64,000 nucleotides of DNA from Bacteroidales bacterium (GTDB taxonomy: Bacteria > Bacteroidota > Bacteroidia > Bacteroidales > Tenuifilaceae), in the NCBI GenBank assembly GCA_028680705.1, contig JAQUJY010000003.1, positions 16,031 through 80,030 on the forward strand. Reading direction: 5' to 3'. Both the position numbers and the translations under genes were made by a program. Positions 1 to 9,700 of this stretch are shown one piece after another (position 1 is the stretch's first letter; every line of letters begins with the position of its first letter). Under the pieces are notes generated by a model. That model saw nothing but the letters and a program-made list of their open reading frames with translations, made no database searches and was not told where the DNA came from.

Positions 1-319
1 GTATCGGTGTTGGGAAGGCGTCGGTAGGGCATAAGCAATATGGAATTACGGTGATGACGTTAATAACGTGTTCACAAAGTACGAATATACGAATTTAATA
101 AAACAAGACAAGCGCATTCGCAATATTTTCCCAAATTCTTTCAATCTGTCTATTAATGGATTACGCTGCGAACGCTAATGCTGACGCACAATATTTGTTA
201 CATTCTCACGCAACATAGTAACTTTATAAGACTAAATCAATTTAGGAACAAAGGTTTTGACCCATGAATGAAATTTACCTTTTAAAGAAATAAGGATTAT
301 TGTATCAACTCTAGAAGGC

Positions 320-515
320 AAGATTAAAATTGGTGCAAGGCAATAGATTCTCAATCTTTGGACTAGCAGGTTAAACTACCTAACAATACATCGGTTATAG
401 CTGGGAATAAGATATCCTCACTAGGCTAAAAAATTAGTATATTGAAGAACTTGGCTAAAGTAAGTAGGTGATAAAAAATATTCCCTTAGGCAACAACCAT
501 AAGTGACTGAGGATA
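320..515. other. Non-coding region with several inverted repeats; possible structured RNA or intron remnant beside the HNH gene
   Basis: Inverted repeats read directly: AAGATT (320-325)/AATCTT (353-358) enclosing ATTG (329-332)/CAAT (341-344); TATCCTCA (413-420)/TGAGGATA (508-515). No ORF in the supplied track covers it. No RNA family could be assigned. Confidence 0.3.
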
Positions 516-540
516 AAAGGAGCCAAACATAAAGATTGTA

Positions 541-1116
541 CTAAGGCTTTACATGCCCCCAGTTCTCTCCTCTTTTAATTCTGTAAAGCTGCATTTCGCT
601 TACCCCAAAATTTCGTGCAATCATCTTTATTCTAGTTTTGCGCTTAGGATCTAAAAGTTTTCGTTTAAGCACTTTAACCTCAGGCTCACTAAGTTTATAA
701 TGATGTAATCTGTTGTGTTTATGTAATCGTTTATAATCGCTCACAGCACGAGGATTTGATCTTTGATGCTCATTGAGTTCCTCTTGGCTTGCCCACCTAA
801 GGTTAACCACCCTATTATCGTCCTTAACATAATTAAGGTGAATAACATATATTTGGTTTGGACTTCGATTAGGAATAAATTTATCGGCAACTAACTTGTG
901 AACATAGACCGCTTCTGACCTATTCTTTCCATCCTTACTAAAATTCCTTCTAAATATTTTATATCCCTTATTTGTGCCACAACCAAGTAGGTTTCCCTGC
1001 TCTATAGTGGTATTAAAACTTACTACTCTTCCATAACTAGATACAGCATAACTTAATCCAGTTCTGCTCTTAAATTCTAACACTTCCCACTTCTCGTTCG
1101 GATAGCTATTAATCAT
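541..1116 (-). CDS. NUMOD4 / HNH homing-endonuclease-like protein with C-terminal HTH-like segment
   Basis: N-terminal NUMOD4-like EKWEVLEF...YAVSSYGRVVSF; HNH_3-like VHKLVADKFIPN...IHLNYVKDDNRVVNLRWASQEELNEH; C-terminal IARNFGVSEMQLYRIKRGENW resembles a DNA-binding HTH. Confidence 0.85.
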   Translation of the reverse strand: MINSYPNEKWEVLEFKSRTGLSYAVSSYGRVVSFNTTIEQGNLLGCGTNKGYKIFRRNFSKDGKNRSEAVYVHKLVADKFIPNRSPNQIYVIHLNYVKDDNRVVNLRWASQEELNEHQRSNPRAVSDYKRLHKHNRLHHYKLSEPEVKVLKRKLLDPKRKTRIKMIARNFGVSEMQLYRIKRGENWGHVKP

Positions 1117-1138
1117 AAACTTATTTTAAAAAAATTAA

Positions 1139-2446
1139 TTATTTAACTAAATCGTCCAGTAAATCCGCAATACGTTTTGCCAAGGTTTTTCGCGAATAAT
1201 TTTTGTACCCTCTGGGATTAAACCCTATAAAATCATCTTGGTACCATTGCCATAATTTGTCAACCCCCTGTTTAATTTGGTCAATATCTGTAAAATCGAC
1301 AAAAATGCCAGTTTGTGTTTCACTAATTAAATCATGAGAATTGCCAGCTACTGGTCCTACGGCTAGTATGGGTCGCTTTGCTGCCATATACTCAAAAACT
1401 TTACCCGTTTGGATACCTAGCGCATTTGGACTATTATTCACTAATAATAAAAGGGCACTGGATCTTAACTGTAAATTTACTGCCTGATCATGCGGCAGGT
1501 AACCCAAAAACTCAGCATAAGGTAATAACCCGTTAAGGTTAATTGCGTTATATGCAGAGGAATCAACACTACCAACAAACCTAAGTCTAAAATGTTTGGC
1601 AAACTCTGCCTCGGTTTTCACCTTTTCGCCAAGCACCTGCCATAGTAAATTGCAGTTGCGGTTTGGCGACAACGTCCCAATATGGGTTAGCGTAAACCCC
1701 TTATCCATTTCCACCTCAACGTTATCGAAATCTTCGGGGTCGTAGCCATTTTCGACCACAATTACCCTAGTTTTGCTAATTAATGAAAGATCGTCCGCCC
1801 AACCCTTTGTTACAGTTACTACACTTTGAGCCTGAGATAAGACATTTTTCTCCAATCCCCTGTGGATTTTTTTTGCAAAATACGTTGGTTTTAAATCATC
1901 GAAAAAATCAATATTTGTCCACGGATCCCTAAAATCAGCCAACCAAGGAGTGGAAAATCGTTTGCTAACCCGTTTTGCAATTAGGTGTGTGGTATGAGGC
2001 GGCCCAGTTGAAATAATAGCATCTACAGGGTTATTTGCAAGATACTTTGTAAGATACTTCACTGAGGGTCTAATCCAGAACATACGAGCATCGGGTATAA
2101 AAAAGTTTCCTCTAATCCAAATAGCAAGTTTATTCAGAGCATCTTTATTCGACTTGCCCTTTGAGGCAAGACCTGCACCAAACTTTTGCCCTTTACGACC
2201 CGATATTACCCTAAAAAGATTATAGGGTTCCCACACGGACTTCTTTAAAACCTCAATCCCTGCAGGCACCTCATTAAGAAGTTTATAATCCATTGCAGGA
2301 GCTTCGGGATTAGCTGCAGTATAAATTACGGGTTCCCACCCAAAAGAACGCAAATACTTTGTGAACTTTAGCCAACGCTGAACACCACTGCCTCCTGCCG
2401 GAGGCCAGTAATACGTAATTATTAAAACCCTTTTCCTCACCACCAA
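1139..2446 (-). CDS. Glycosyltransferase family 4-like protein
   Basis: ITYYWPPAGGSGVQRWLKFTKYL N-terminus; C-terminal GKVFEYMAAKRPILAVGP nucleotide-sugar binding motif. Confidence 0.87.
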   Translation of the reverse strand: MVVRKRVLIITYYWPPAGGSGVQRWLKFTKYLRSFGWEPVIYTAANPEAPAMDYKLLNEVPAGIEVLKKSVWEPYNLFRVISGRKGQKFGAGLASKGKSNKDALNKLAIWIRGNFFIPDARMFWIRPSVKYLTKYLANNPVDAIISTGPPHTTHLIAKRVSKRFSTPWLADFRDPWTNIDFFDDLKPTYFAKKIHRGLEKNVLSQAQSVVTVTKGWADDLSLISKTRVIVVENGYDPEDFDNVEVEMDKGFTLTHIGTLSPNRNCNLLWQVLGEKVKTEAEFAKHFRLRFVGSVDSSAYNAINLNGLLPYAEFLGYLPHDQAVNLQLRSSALLLLVNNSPNALGIQTGKVFEYMAAKRPILAVGPVAGNSHDLISETQTGIFVDFTDIDQIKQGVDKLWQWYQDDFIGFNPRGYKNYSRKTLAKRIADLLDDLVK

Positions 2447-2516
2447 TGGAGTTTGATTTTAGAAAACAGTTAATCGGTTGGAACAAACCAACTATTAAAA
2501 AAGAATAGTTCTGTTG

Positions 2517-4067
2517 TTAAATGCTCCTAAGCAAACTTTTCATGCTCACCTTCTCCTCCATAATCTCACGCAAACGAGAAGCATCAACCCTCTCCTGCTC
2601 CATGGTATCGCGATGGCGAATGGTAACCGTGTTATCCTCAAGAGACTGATGGTCAATAGTCACACAAAATGGTGTACCAATAGCATCGTGACGACGGTAG
2701 CGTTTGCCAATGCTATCCTTTTCCTCGTACTGGCATTTAAAGTCAACCTTAAGGTCGTCCATTATCTGGCGGGCTTTATCGGGCAAACCATCCTTATTAA
2801 CCAAAGGGAAAACGCCCAGTTTAATCGGGGCAAGGGCAGGGGGAATTCGGAGCACAACGCGCTCATCAACTTTACCGTTATCCCTAGTTATTTTCTCCTC
2901 GGTGTAGGCCGCCGACAAAACCATCAAAAAAGTACGGTCCAATCCTATTGAGGTTTCAACCACATAGGGGACATAGTTTTTGTTTAACTCGGAATCAAAA
3001 TACTGCAATTTCTTACCCGAAAGTTTTTGGTGACTAGCTAAATCAAAATCGGTACGAGAATGAATACCCTCAACCTCTTTGAAACCAAATGGAAATTTAT
3101 ACTCAATATCGAAGGCGGCATTAGCGTAGTGAGCCAGCTTAGCGTGCTCGTGAAAACGATAATTATCGTCTCCAAACCCAAGGGCAGTGTGCCAACGCAT
3201 GCGTTTCTCCTTCCAAAACTCGAACCACTCCAACTCCTCACCAGGTCGAACAAAGAACTGCATCTCCATCTGTTCAAACTCACGCATACGGAAAACGAAC
3301 TGTCGTGCAACAATTTCGTTACGAAAAGCCTTTCCTATTTGGGCAATACCAAAAGGAAGTTTCATGCGACCAGTTTTCTGCACGTTCAAATAGTTAACAA
3401 AAATACCCTGTGCAGTTTCAGGGCGAAGGTATATCACATTTGCATCGTCGCTAACGGAACCCATTTTGGTATCAAACATCAGGTTGAAATGCCGAACCTC
3501 AGTCCAGTTACGGGTTCCCGATACGGGACAAGCAATCTCGCAATCCTCAATAATTTTTTTAACCTCGGCTAAATCATCTTCTCCCAAAGATGTTGCCATA
3601 CGGTTGCTCACAGTATCAATCTTCTCCTGTGTTTCGAGAACTCTAGGATTAGTTTTTATAAACATTGCCTCGTCAAAACTGTCGCCAAAGCGTTTTTTTG
3701 CCTTGGTTACCTCTTTTGATATTTTCTCGCTCTGCTTTTCTATCCACTCCTCAATTAGCACATCGGCGCGGTATCGCTTTTTACTATCCTTATTATCAAT
3801 AAGGGGGTCGCTAAAAGCCCCAACGTGACCCGAAGCAGTCCAAACCTTAGGGTGCATAAATATAGCTGAGTCGATGCCCACAATGTTCTCGTTTAGGCGA
3901 GTCATTGCTTCCCACCAGTACTGACGAATATTATTCTTTAATTCAACACCGTTCTGTCCGTAATCGTAAACTGCGCTAAGGCCATCATAAATCTCGCTAC
4001 TCTGGAAAACAAATCCATACTCCTTGCTGTGCGCAATCAGTTTTTTAAAAAGTTCTTCTTGGGTCAT
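2517..4067 (-). CDS. glyS: Glycine--tRNA ligase
   Basis: Class II aaRS; RPETAQGIFVNYLNVQKTGRMKLPFGIAQIGKAFRNEI and SIGLDRTFLMVL motifs typical of dimeric GlyRS. Confidence 0.97.
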   Translation of the reverse strand: MTQEELFKKLIAHSKEYGFVFQSSEIYDGLSAVYDYGQNGVELKNNIRQYWWEAMTRLNENIVGIDSAIFMHPKVWTASGHVGAFSDPLIDNKDSKKRYRADVLIEEWIEKQSEKISKEVTKAKKRFGDSFDEAMFIKTNPRVLETQEKIDTVSNRMATSLGEDDLAEVKKIIEDCEIACPVSGTRNWTEVRHFNLMFDTKMGSVSDDANVIYLRPETAQGIFVNYLNVQKTGRMKLPFGIAQIGKAFRNEIVARQFVFRMREFEQMEMQFFVRPGEELEWFEFWKEKRMRWHTALGFGDDNYRFHEHAKLAHYANAAFDIEYKFPFGFKEVEGIHSRTDFDLASHQKLSGKKLQYFDSELNKNYVPYVVETSIGLDRTFLMVLSAAYTEEKITRDNGKVDERVVLRIPPALAPIKLGVFPLVNKDGLPDKARQIMDDLKVDFKCQYEEKDSIGKRYRRHDAIGTPFCVTIDHQSLEDNTVTIRHRDTMEQERVDASRLREIMEEKVSMKSLLRSI

Positions 4068-4267
4068 TTGAAAATCGCATTATATTAATATCCAATTAAG
4101 TAAAAACATCTACAAAAATAGTGGAATTAAATGAATTAAAACTCATTTTTGGGATGGAACAAGGAATAGGGTACAATTAGATGAATTTTAAATGGGAGTA
4201 AATTCAGAAAAAATCAACCTAACCCTAAAAACAGGAAAACTTATGGTCTTCAGTATCGAATGCCGAT

Positions 4268-5521
4268 TTACCTAAGCGATGCATTAACATGGCATACAAG
4301 CCTTGTGAGAAAGTTCACGTAGCTGCCATACTCGTTATCGTACCATCCAAAAACCTTAAGGTGCGTAACAGGAATGTTTATGGCACTGTCTGCCTTCACC
4401 CCATATTTGGCTAGAGCTTCAACGGGCAATTTAATGAAACCCGTACGGGTATGCGTTTCGTGCCCCTCAATAACCGCAGCGGCTCTGTAGCCAATTAAAT
4501 CCGAAGACACATTTTGCCTTTCAGAAAAAATCACCATGTCGCGCTGTGCCCCTGCTGCTGCATCTTTGTAGATATTGTTAATAAGGCTTCGGTTAATGGT
4601 TGGGTTACCCTTGGCATCAATCTCACTATAAAATGTTAGGTTAAGGGTAATAAGCGATACGGTACTAGTGGGAATTCGAACCGAGTCAGCCATAAACCCA
4701 ATCTCCTGAATTTCGGGGATTATTGAATCGAGTGCTTTGGCTGCCCCAGTGGTTGAAAGTATAATATTATTGAGTACGGATCGGGTTTTACGTAAATCGG
4801 ATGTTCCCATACTTGGTATGGTATCGAGCACCGATTGGGTGTTAGTTGAAGCATGTACTGTTGACATTGAAGCCGTAAGGATGTTTGAGGTTGCCTCATT
4901 CTCGAGCAAAGGCTTAATCATATGTGCTAACCCAGTTGTGGTGCAGCTTGCTGCTGAGACAACATGATGCTTAAGTGGGTCAAAATTCAAATGGTTAATA
5001 CCATATACCATCATTAAACTATCGTCAGGCATTTTCTTCGCCGAATCCTTAATCTTGAAGGGTGCTGATGCTACCACTTTTTTTGCACCTCCCATTAAGT
5101 GACCCCTAATGCTTCCTCTTCCTGAATCGATATCTGCTGTTGGGTCGAGAAATTGGCCTGTACAATCAACCACAATTTGCACCCCTTCCTTAGCCCAAGG
5201 TATATTCTTTGGGTTGCGCTCCTTGGTAAGTATCTTAACGTACATCCCATCGATATCGAAAACAAAATTTTCGGCATCTATCAACTTAAATATCACCTTT
5301 TTACCTGAGTGCCCATAAAGAAAATGCTCAAGTCGACCGTAAGATGAGTCCGTCTCAAGGGCACAAATTACATCCTCGGGCTTTTTACCTACTTCGCGAC
5401 CAAGGTTTACCACAACTCCATCGAAATCACGGCTAACCAACTGATTCCAAAGCATTAACTTGCCTATTCGGCCTAAACTATTGATTCCAAGGTAATTTTT
5501 TCCTTTCACTACGGGCTCCAT
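4268..5521 (-). CDS. Divergent glyceraldehyde-3-phosphate dehydrogenase family protein
   Basis: NSLGRIGK Rossmann start, SAASCTTTGLAH active-site Cys motif, TVHASTNTQ, C-terminal WYDNEYGSYVNFLTRL. Confidence 0.9.
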   Translation of the reverse strand: MEPVVKGKNYLGINSLGRIGKLMLWNQLVSRDFDGVVVNLGREVGKKPEDVICALETDSSYGRLEHFLYGHSGKKVIFKLIDAENFVFDIDGMYVKILTKERNPKNIPWAKEGVQIVVDCTGQFLDPTADIDSGRGSIRGHLMGGAKKVVASAPFKIKDSAKKMPDDSLMMVYGINHLNFDPLKHHVVSAASCTTTGLAHMIKPLLENEATSNILTASMSTVHASTNTQSVLDTIPSMGTSDLRKTRSVLNNIILSTTGAAKALDSIIPEIQEIGFMADSVRIPTSTVSLITLNLTFYSEIDAKGNPTINRSLINNIYKDAAAGAQRDMVIFSERQNVSSDLIGYRAAAVIEGHETHTRTGFIKLPVEALAKYGVKADSAINIPVTHLKVFGWYDNEYGSYVNFLTRLVCHVNASLR

Positions 5522-5586
5522 TATTTTTGAGAATTAGATTTACACTTAAATATCCACTTTATTTTTGCAGCATCAAAAAATGGCTG

Positions 5587-5602
5587 GATGTTAATTAACA
5601 TC
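5587..5602. promoter_or_regulatory. 16-bp perfect palindrome GATGTTAATTAACATC upstream of the divergent GAPDH gene; possible operator
   Basis: Palindrome read directly in the 5522-5608 intergenic gap, about 66-81 nt upstream of the minus-strand start codon at 5521. Confidence 0.4.
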
Positions 5603-5608
5603 ATAAGG

Positions 5609-6625
5609 CTACACTAAACCCATTTGGTTTGCCATAATCAGAACAAGGTCAACCAGTCTGTTGGAGTAGCCAATCTCGTTGTCGTACCAAAGGATAATCT
5701 GCGCAGTGTTGTTACTTACAACTTTAGTGGCCAACGAATCGAAAATACAGGAGTATTCGCTACCAATTACATCGCTCGAAACAATTGGGTCGGTTGCATA
5801 TTTAAGGATACTGCTCATGCTTCCTTGTGCATACTTCATTATAAGACTATTTATCGACTCCTCAGTAATTTTTTCGGGAAAAGTAATAACCAACTCCGAA
5901 AGTGCACCACAAACAATAGGCACGCGGGTTGATATTCCGTTAAACTTATTCTTTAATTCAGGAATAATGGTATGTATGGCACCAATTGCACTGGTTGAAG
6001 TTGGGATAATATTGTTGGCCGAAGCACGCGACCTGCGAAAATCGTGATGAGGCGAATCGATGATGCGCTGATTATTGGTATAAGGATGAACCGTATTTAG
6101 GAATGCTGATTCAATGCCAATTTCATTGTTTAGCAAATTCAAAACTGGCGCAACGCAGTTGGCTGTACAACTGGCATTGGAGATTATTCTGTGTTCAGGG
6201 AGTAATTTATCTTCGTTTACCCCTATCACTACCGTAAAATCTAGCTCATCGGATGTTGGACTCGAAAGGATTACCCGTTTTGCTCCTGCATCAATATGCT
6301 GCTGTAAACTTTCGCGTGTGGTAAAATGACCCGACGATTCAACAACTATATCAACATCCCACTCTTTCCAAGGAATTTCCGATGGGTTTGTATGGTGCCC
6401 AATGTTCACATGCCATCCGTTAATATGTAACTGGCCATTATTTACCTCAACTTCTTTCCCAAACCTTCCGTGCACGGTATCGTACTTCAGTAGGTAAAGA
6501 AGCATTTCATCGTCCATTAGGTCATTAATTCCAACCAACTCTATTTCTGGGTGATGAGCCAATAATCGGAAGAACATCTTACCAATCCGCCCAAAGCCGT
6601 TAATCCCAATTCTTACCTTATTCAT
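5609..6625 (-). CDS. gap: Type I glyceraldehyde-3-phosphate dehydrogenase
   Basis: VRIGINGFGRIGKMFFR; SNASCTANCVAP; TVHPYTNNQRIIDSPHHDFRRSRA; WYDNEIGYSNRLVDL. Confidence 0.94.
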   Translation of the reverse strand: MNKVRIGINGFGRIGKMFFRLLAHHPEIELVGINDLMDDEMLLYLLKYDTVHGRFGKEVEVNNGQLHINGWHVNIGHHTNPSEIPWKEWDVDIVVESSGHFTTRESLQQHIDAGAKRVILSSPTSDELDFTVVIGVNEDKLLPEHRIISNASCTANCVAPVLNLLNNEIGIESAFLNTVHPYTNNQRIIDSPHHDFRRSRASANNIIPTSTSAIGAIHTIIPELKNKFNGISTRVPIVCGALSELVITFPEKITEESINSLIMKYAQGSMSSILKYATDPIVSSDVIGSEYSCIFDSLATKVVSNNTAQIILWYDNEIGYSNRLVDLVLIMANQMGLV

Positions 6626-6709
6626 TGTAGCTTATTTAGGCTACAAAATTAGCATTATGAAACTTATAATAGGCAAAGAGTGTCTAAAAACACTAAAGCA
6701 CATTTATTT

Positions 6710-9700
6710 CTAACCATGCTGTAGCTCGTAATGACCTGAATAAATACTGCCTGTATGTGCATCAACCGAAATGGCATCGCCAGTGGTTAAATTGAATTTG
6801 CCAAAGATGCAGGCCTTTTTATGGCTCAAAACAACCATATCATTGCAGTTTACAATGCAAATTTTCCCTAGTCGCCCTGCAGTAACTGCCGCATGCGAGG
6901 TTGCTCCTCCGCGAGAAGTAATTAGGCCATCACATTCAAAAATAATTGGGAGGTCATCGGGTGTGGTATCGGAGCTAACGTAAATAAACTTACCGTCGGG
7001 GTTTAGCTCCTTTTGCTTTGCCAAATCTTTTTGGTCGAACACAATTACACCATTCAGTATGGATGCTCCAATGGGAATCCCCTTGCCTAGCAACTTTGTT
7101 CTAGCAGGAGGTGCTTGGTACATGATTTTTACTTCTGGCTTATAAATCTGCTGGTCACGGGTTTGCAGAACATACAAATCGTAGGGGTTGTCCGACTCAA
7201 AGGTAAACTCAATTTCCTGATGACCAAAATGCAACTCGTTCACCAGCCTTTCGGCAAGTTTAAACAGGCGCTGATATATTCTTGGCAGCTCCGTCTGTAG
7301 CGATTTGCTTTTTGAACCTTTTTTGCCCTTTCTCTGATGCTCCGAAATTGGTAGTACGTTGATTATCCCTCCTACCACATCATCGCCCTGACTTAATAGC
7401 GAGTAATCGCCGTTTAATCTCAGCCCAGGATTTTCGGTGGTAGCATCATAGGTAAAAACCACACCCGTTCCAGACGAACGGTGAATATTCCCCAGAACCA
7501 TGCACTGAATAATTACAGCAGTTCCCCACTCATCGGCAATCTGTAAATGTTTACGATAGAGTTGAGCCCTTGCTCCGTCCCAGCTATCGAAAACAATATT
7601 TATTGCAGCAAAAAGTTGCTCATAGATATCGTCGTACAACGGAACTTTGCGCTTTGTAAGTAGTTCCTTGTATTCCATTGCAATTTCGCGCATCTGTTTG
7701 GGGTCAAAAAAGTCTTTAATCTCAGCACCAACGCTATCCTGATGCCTTGAAACTATGCTATCGAAAACTGCACGCTCAACCCCAAAAGCCTGCCCCCACG
7801 ATTGCAAAAACCGCCTATAACAATCCCACGCTGTCCAAGCCATGTTTGGCTTTTTACTAAGGGACTCAGCAATACTGTCGTTCATTCCCACATTTAAAAA
7901 AGTGTTCATTGCCCCAGGCATCGATATGGGTGCACCCGACCTAACCGAAAGGAGTAGTGGGTTTTTGATGTCGCCAAACTGCTTACCCTCAACATGCTCA
8001 ATCTTACCTAGATATTTTTTTACAGCTTTCTCAAAATCAGATTTTAAGGGTTTATAATCCATTATGGTGCTACGCCTACGAAAAAGTTCAGTGGTAAGAA
8101 TAAAGCCTGGTGGTACAGGGAATTCTTCTTGATAAATACTCTTTAGAAAATAGCCTTTTGAGCCCAAAAACACTTTATTATCAAGTTTAGGATTTGGCGT
8201 TTGTAGGGATGTAATCAGCATTTGAATATCAAAATCCACAATATCCCTTAACTTTTCTTCTGTATAAAGAAGAGCCATTTCGTTAAGGCAGCTTAGTACA
8301 TCCGCAATAAAATTATCGAGGTTCTGAAGCAGAAACGAGGACGATAGCATATCGCGGTAGAACGACTCCGATTGCTTATGAAATGAGAATTGGGTATCGG
8401 TTTCATCGGTTTCGCTAAGGTAGCGAGGAACAGTATCCTTAAGTATGCCATCGAACCGACGATAAAACGAGTTGCCAATAATCTCCTTTACGTTGTTGCT
8501 CAGAAACTGGAAGATATTAATGTACTGATTAAGCGAAAAGCTATATGAACTTAGGCTAAAACGCAGCATCTTTAGGTTTGATTCAAATCCCTTGTTGGTT
8601 ATGCCATCGAGATTGAGCCCCTGATAGAAAAGCGACAACACCTCAACTATTTGTTTTAGCGTATTGGCGGTTATGTAGGATAGGTTAATGCTAGCAACAA
8701 TCTGACGCATAATCTTTGAGGCTGCCTTCTCCATTTTAAAAATTCGCCCCAGTGCCTCAAATTTTGGCTCGTGGTACTGTCCATACATCGAAGGAATGCC
8801 AAATGCCACATGACGCTTATAGTATATTGTCTCCCACCCCTCAGTTTTTTTCTTGTCGGTAACAATAGTATTCAGGTTAGTCATGCACTGGTATATAACC
8901 CTCAGCATGGTTAAATTATCGGCTGTTTTCTCTGCTTTCTCATAATCACTAATATCCTGTTGTTCAACGCATCCACACATACGCATTTCCTGTGCAATGT
9001 CGGCTGCATCATCCAAATACTTGCTGCGTAGTATATGCACCAGATGTACAAATAGTTTCAACTTATTTTTATGCAAATCCTCAACGCCTGAAACTTGGCC
9101 AATAGCCTTATCAATACTCTGCCTTGTTTCGCTTAAAAGGTCATATGGCGATATGTATAGATGCTCGGAAGCCTCGGTTATAAGTTTGCGCATGGGCATT
9201 AGCCACTGGTCGTCGCTCGATACAGCATCTTTAATATCCGGAGGCAGTAATGGCGATAGCTGCTCAAACTTGCCATTTATCCAATAGTCCAAGATTTTTT
9301 CTACAAAATCTAGGTGCATATTATTACTATCCACATGAATCTGTTTCCGCAAAAAGTGCATCAGCTTATCCTGCCTATTGGAGAGCGTATCAATTTCGGT
9401 TGATACATCACGAAGTTCACCCTCAGCACCAATCTCATTAAAAAACACAGGGAATAGCCTACAAAGTTCTTTTACAGGTTTAAATACCCTGCCGATATCT
9501 GCATTTAGTAAATTTGATACATTTCGCTGAAAAAGGTCAGTGTCGAAAATAAGAACACCGCCAAGTTTTAAGTTGATTATTAGGGCTGGTAAAAGTTTCT
9601 CGAAACGATTTGGGGCAATCTCTATCAGGTCGAGCCAAACGCGTAAACTTTTTAGGTGATTTGGGTCGGCTTTTAGCTGCCAGTCGGCACTCATAAAAGT

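Noticed and set aside
3-98. Partial ORF end IGVGKASVGHKQYGITVMTLITCSQSTNIRI*, whose TLITC resembles a sortase active site.
   Set aside because: Only 31 residues, cut by the window edge; sortases are rare in Bacteroidota and the downstream Arg context is missing. Not enough to call.
320-515. Possible group I intron core (AAGATATCC resembling the S element AAGATATAGTCC; GGACTAG resembling R).
   Set aside because: The P7 pairing between the candidate R and S does not work by hand, and no P/Q elements are convincing. Kept only as an unresolved structured region.
2490-2510. AACTATT-AAAAAAG-AATAGTT hairpin between the GT4 and glyS genes as a terminator.
   Set aside because: AT-only stem of 7 bp with no clear T-run after it on the transcribed strand; too weak.
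2514-3828. Plus-strand ORFs of 60-170 aa opposite glyS.
   Set aside because: Antisense shadows of a strongly conserved gene; no recognisable domains.
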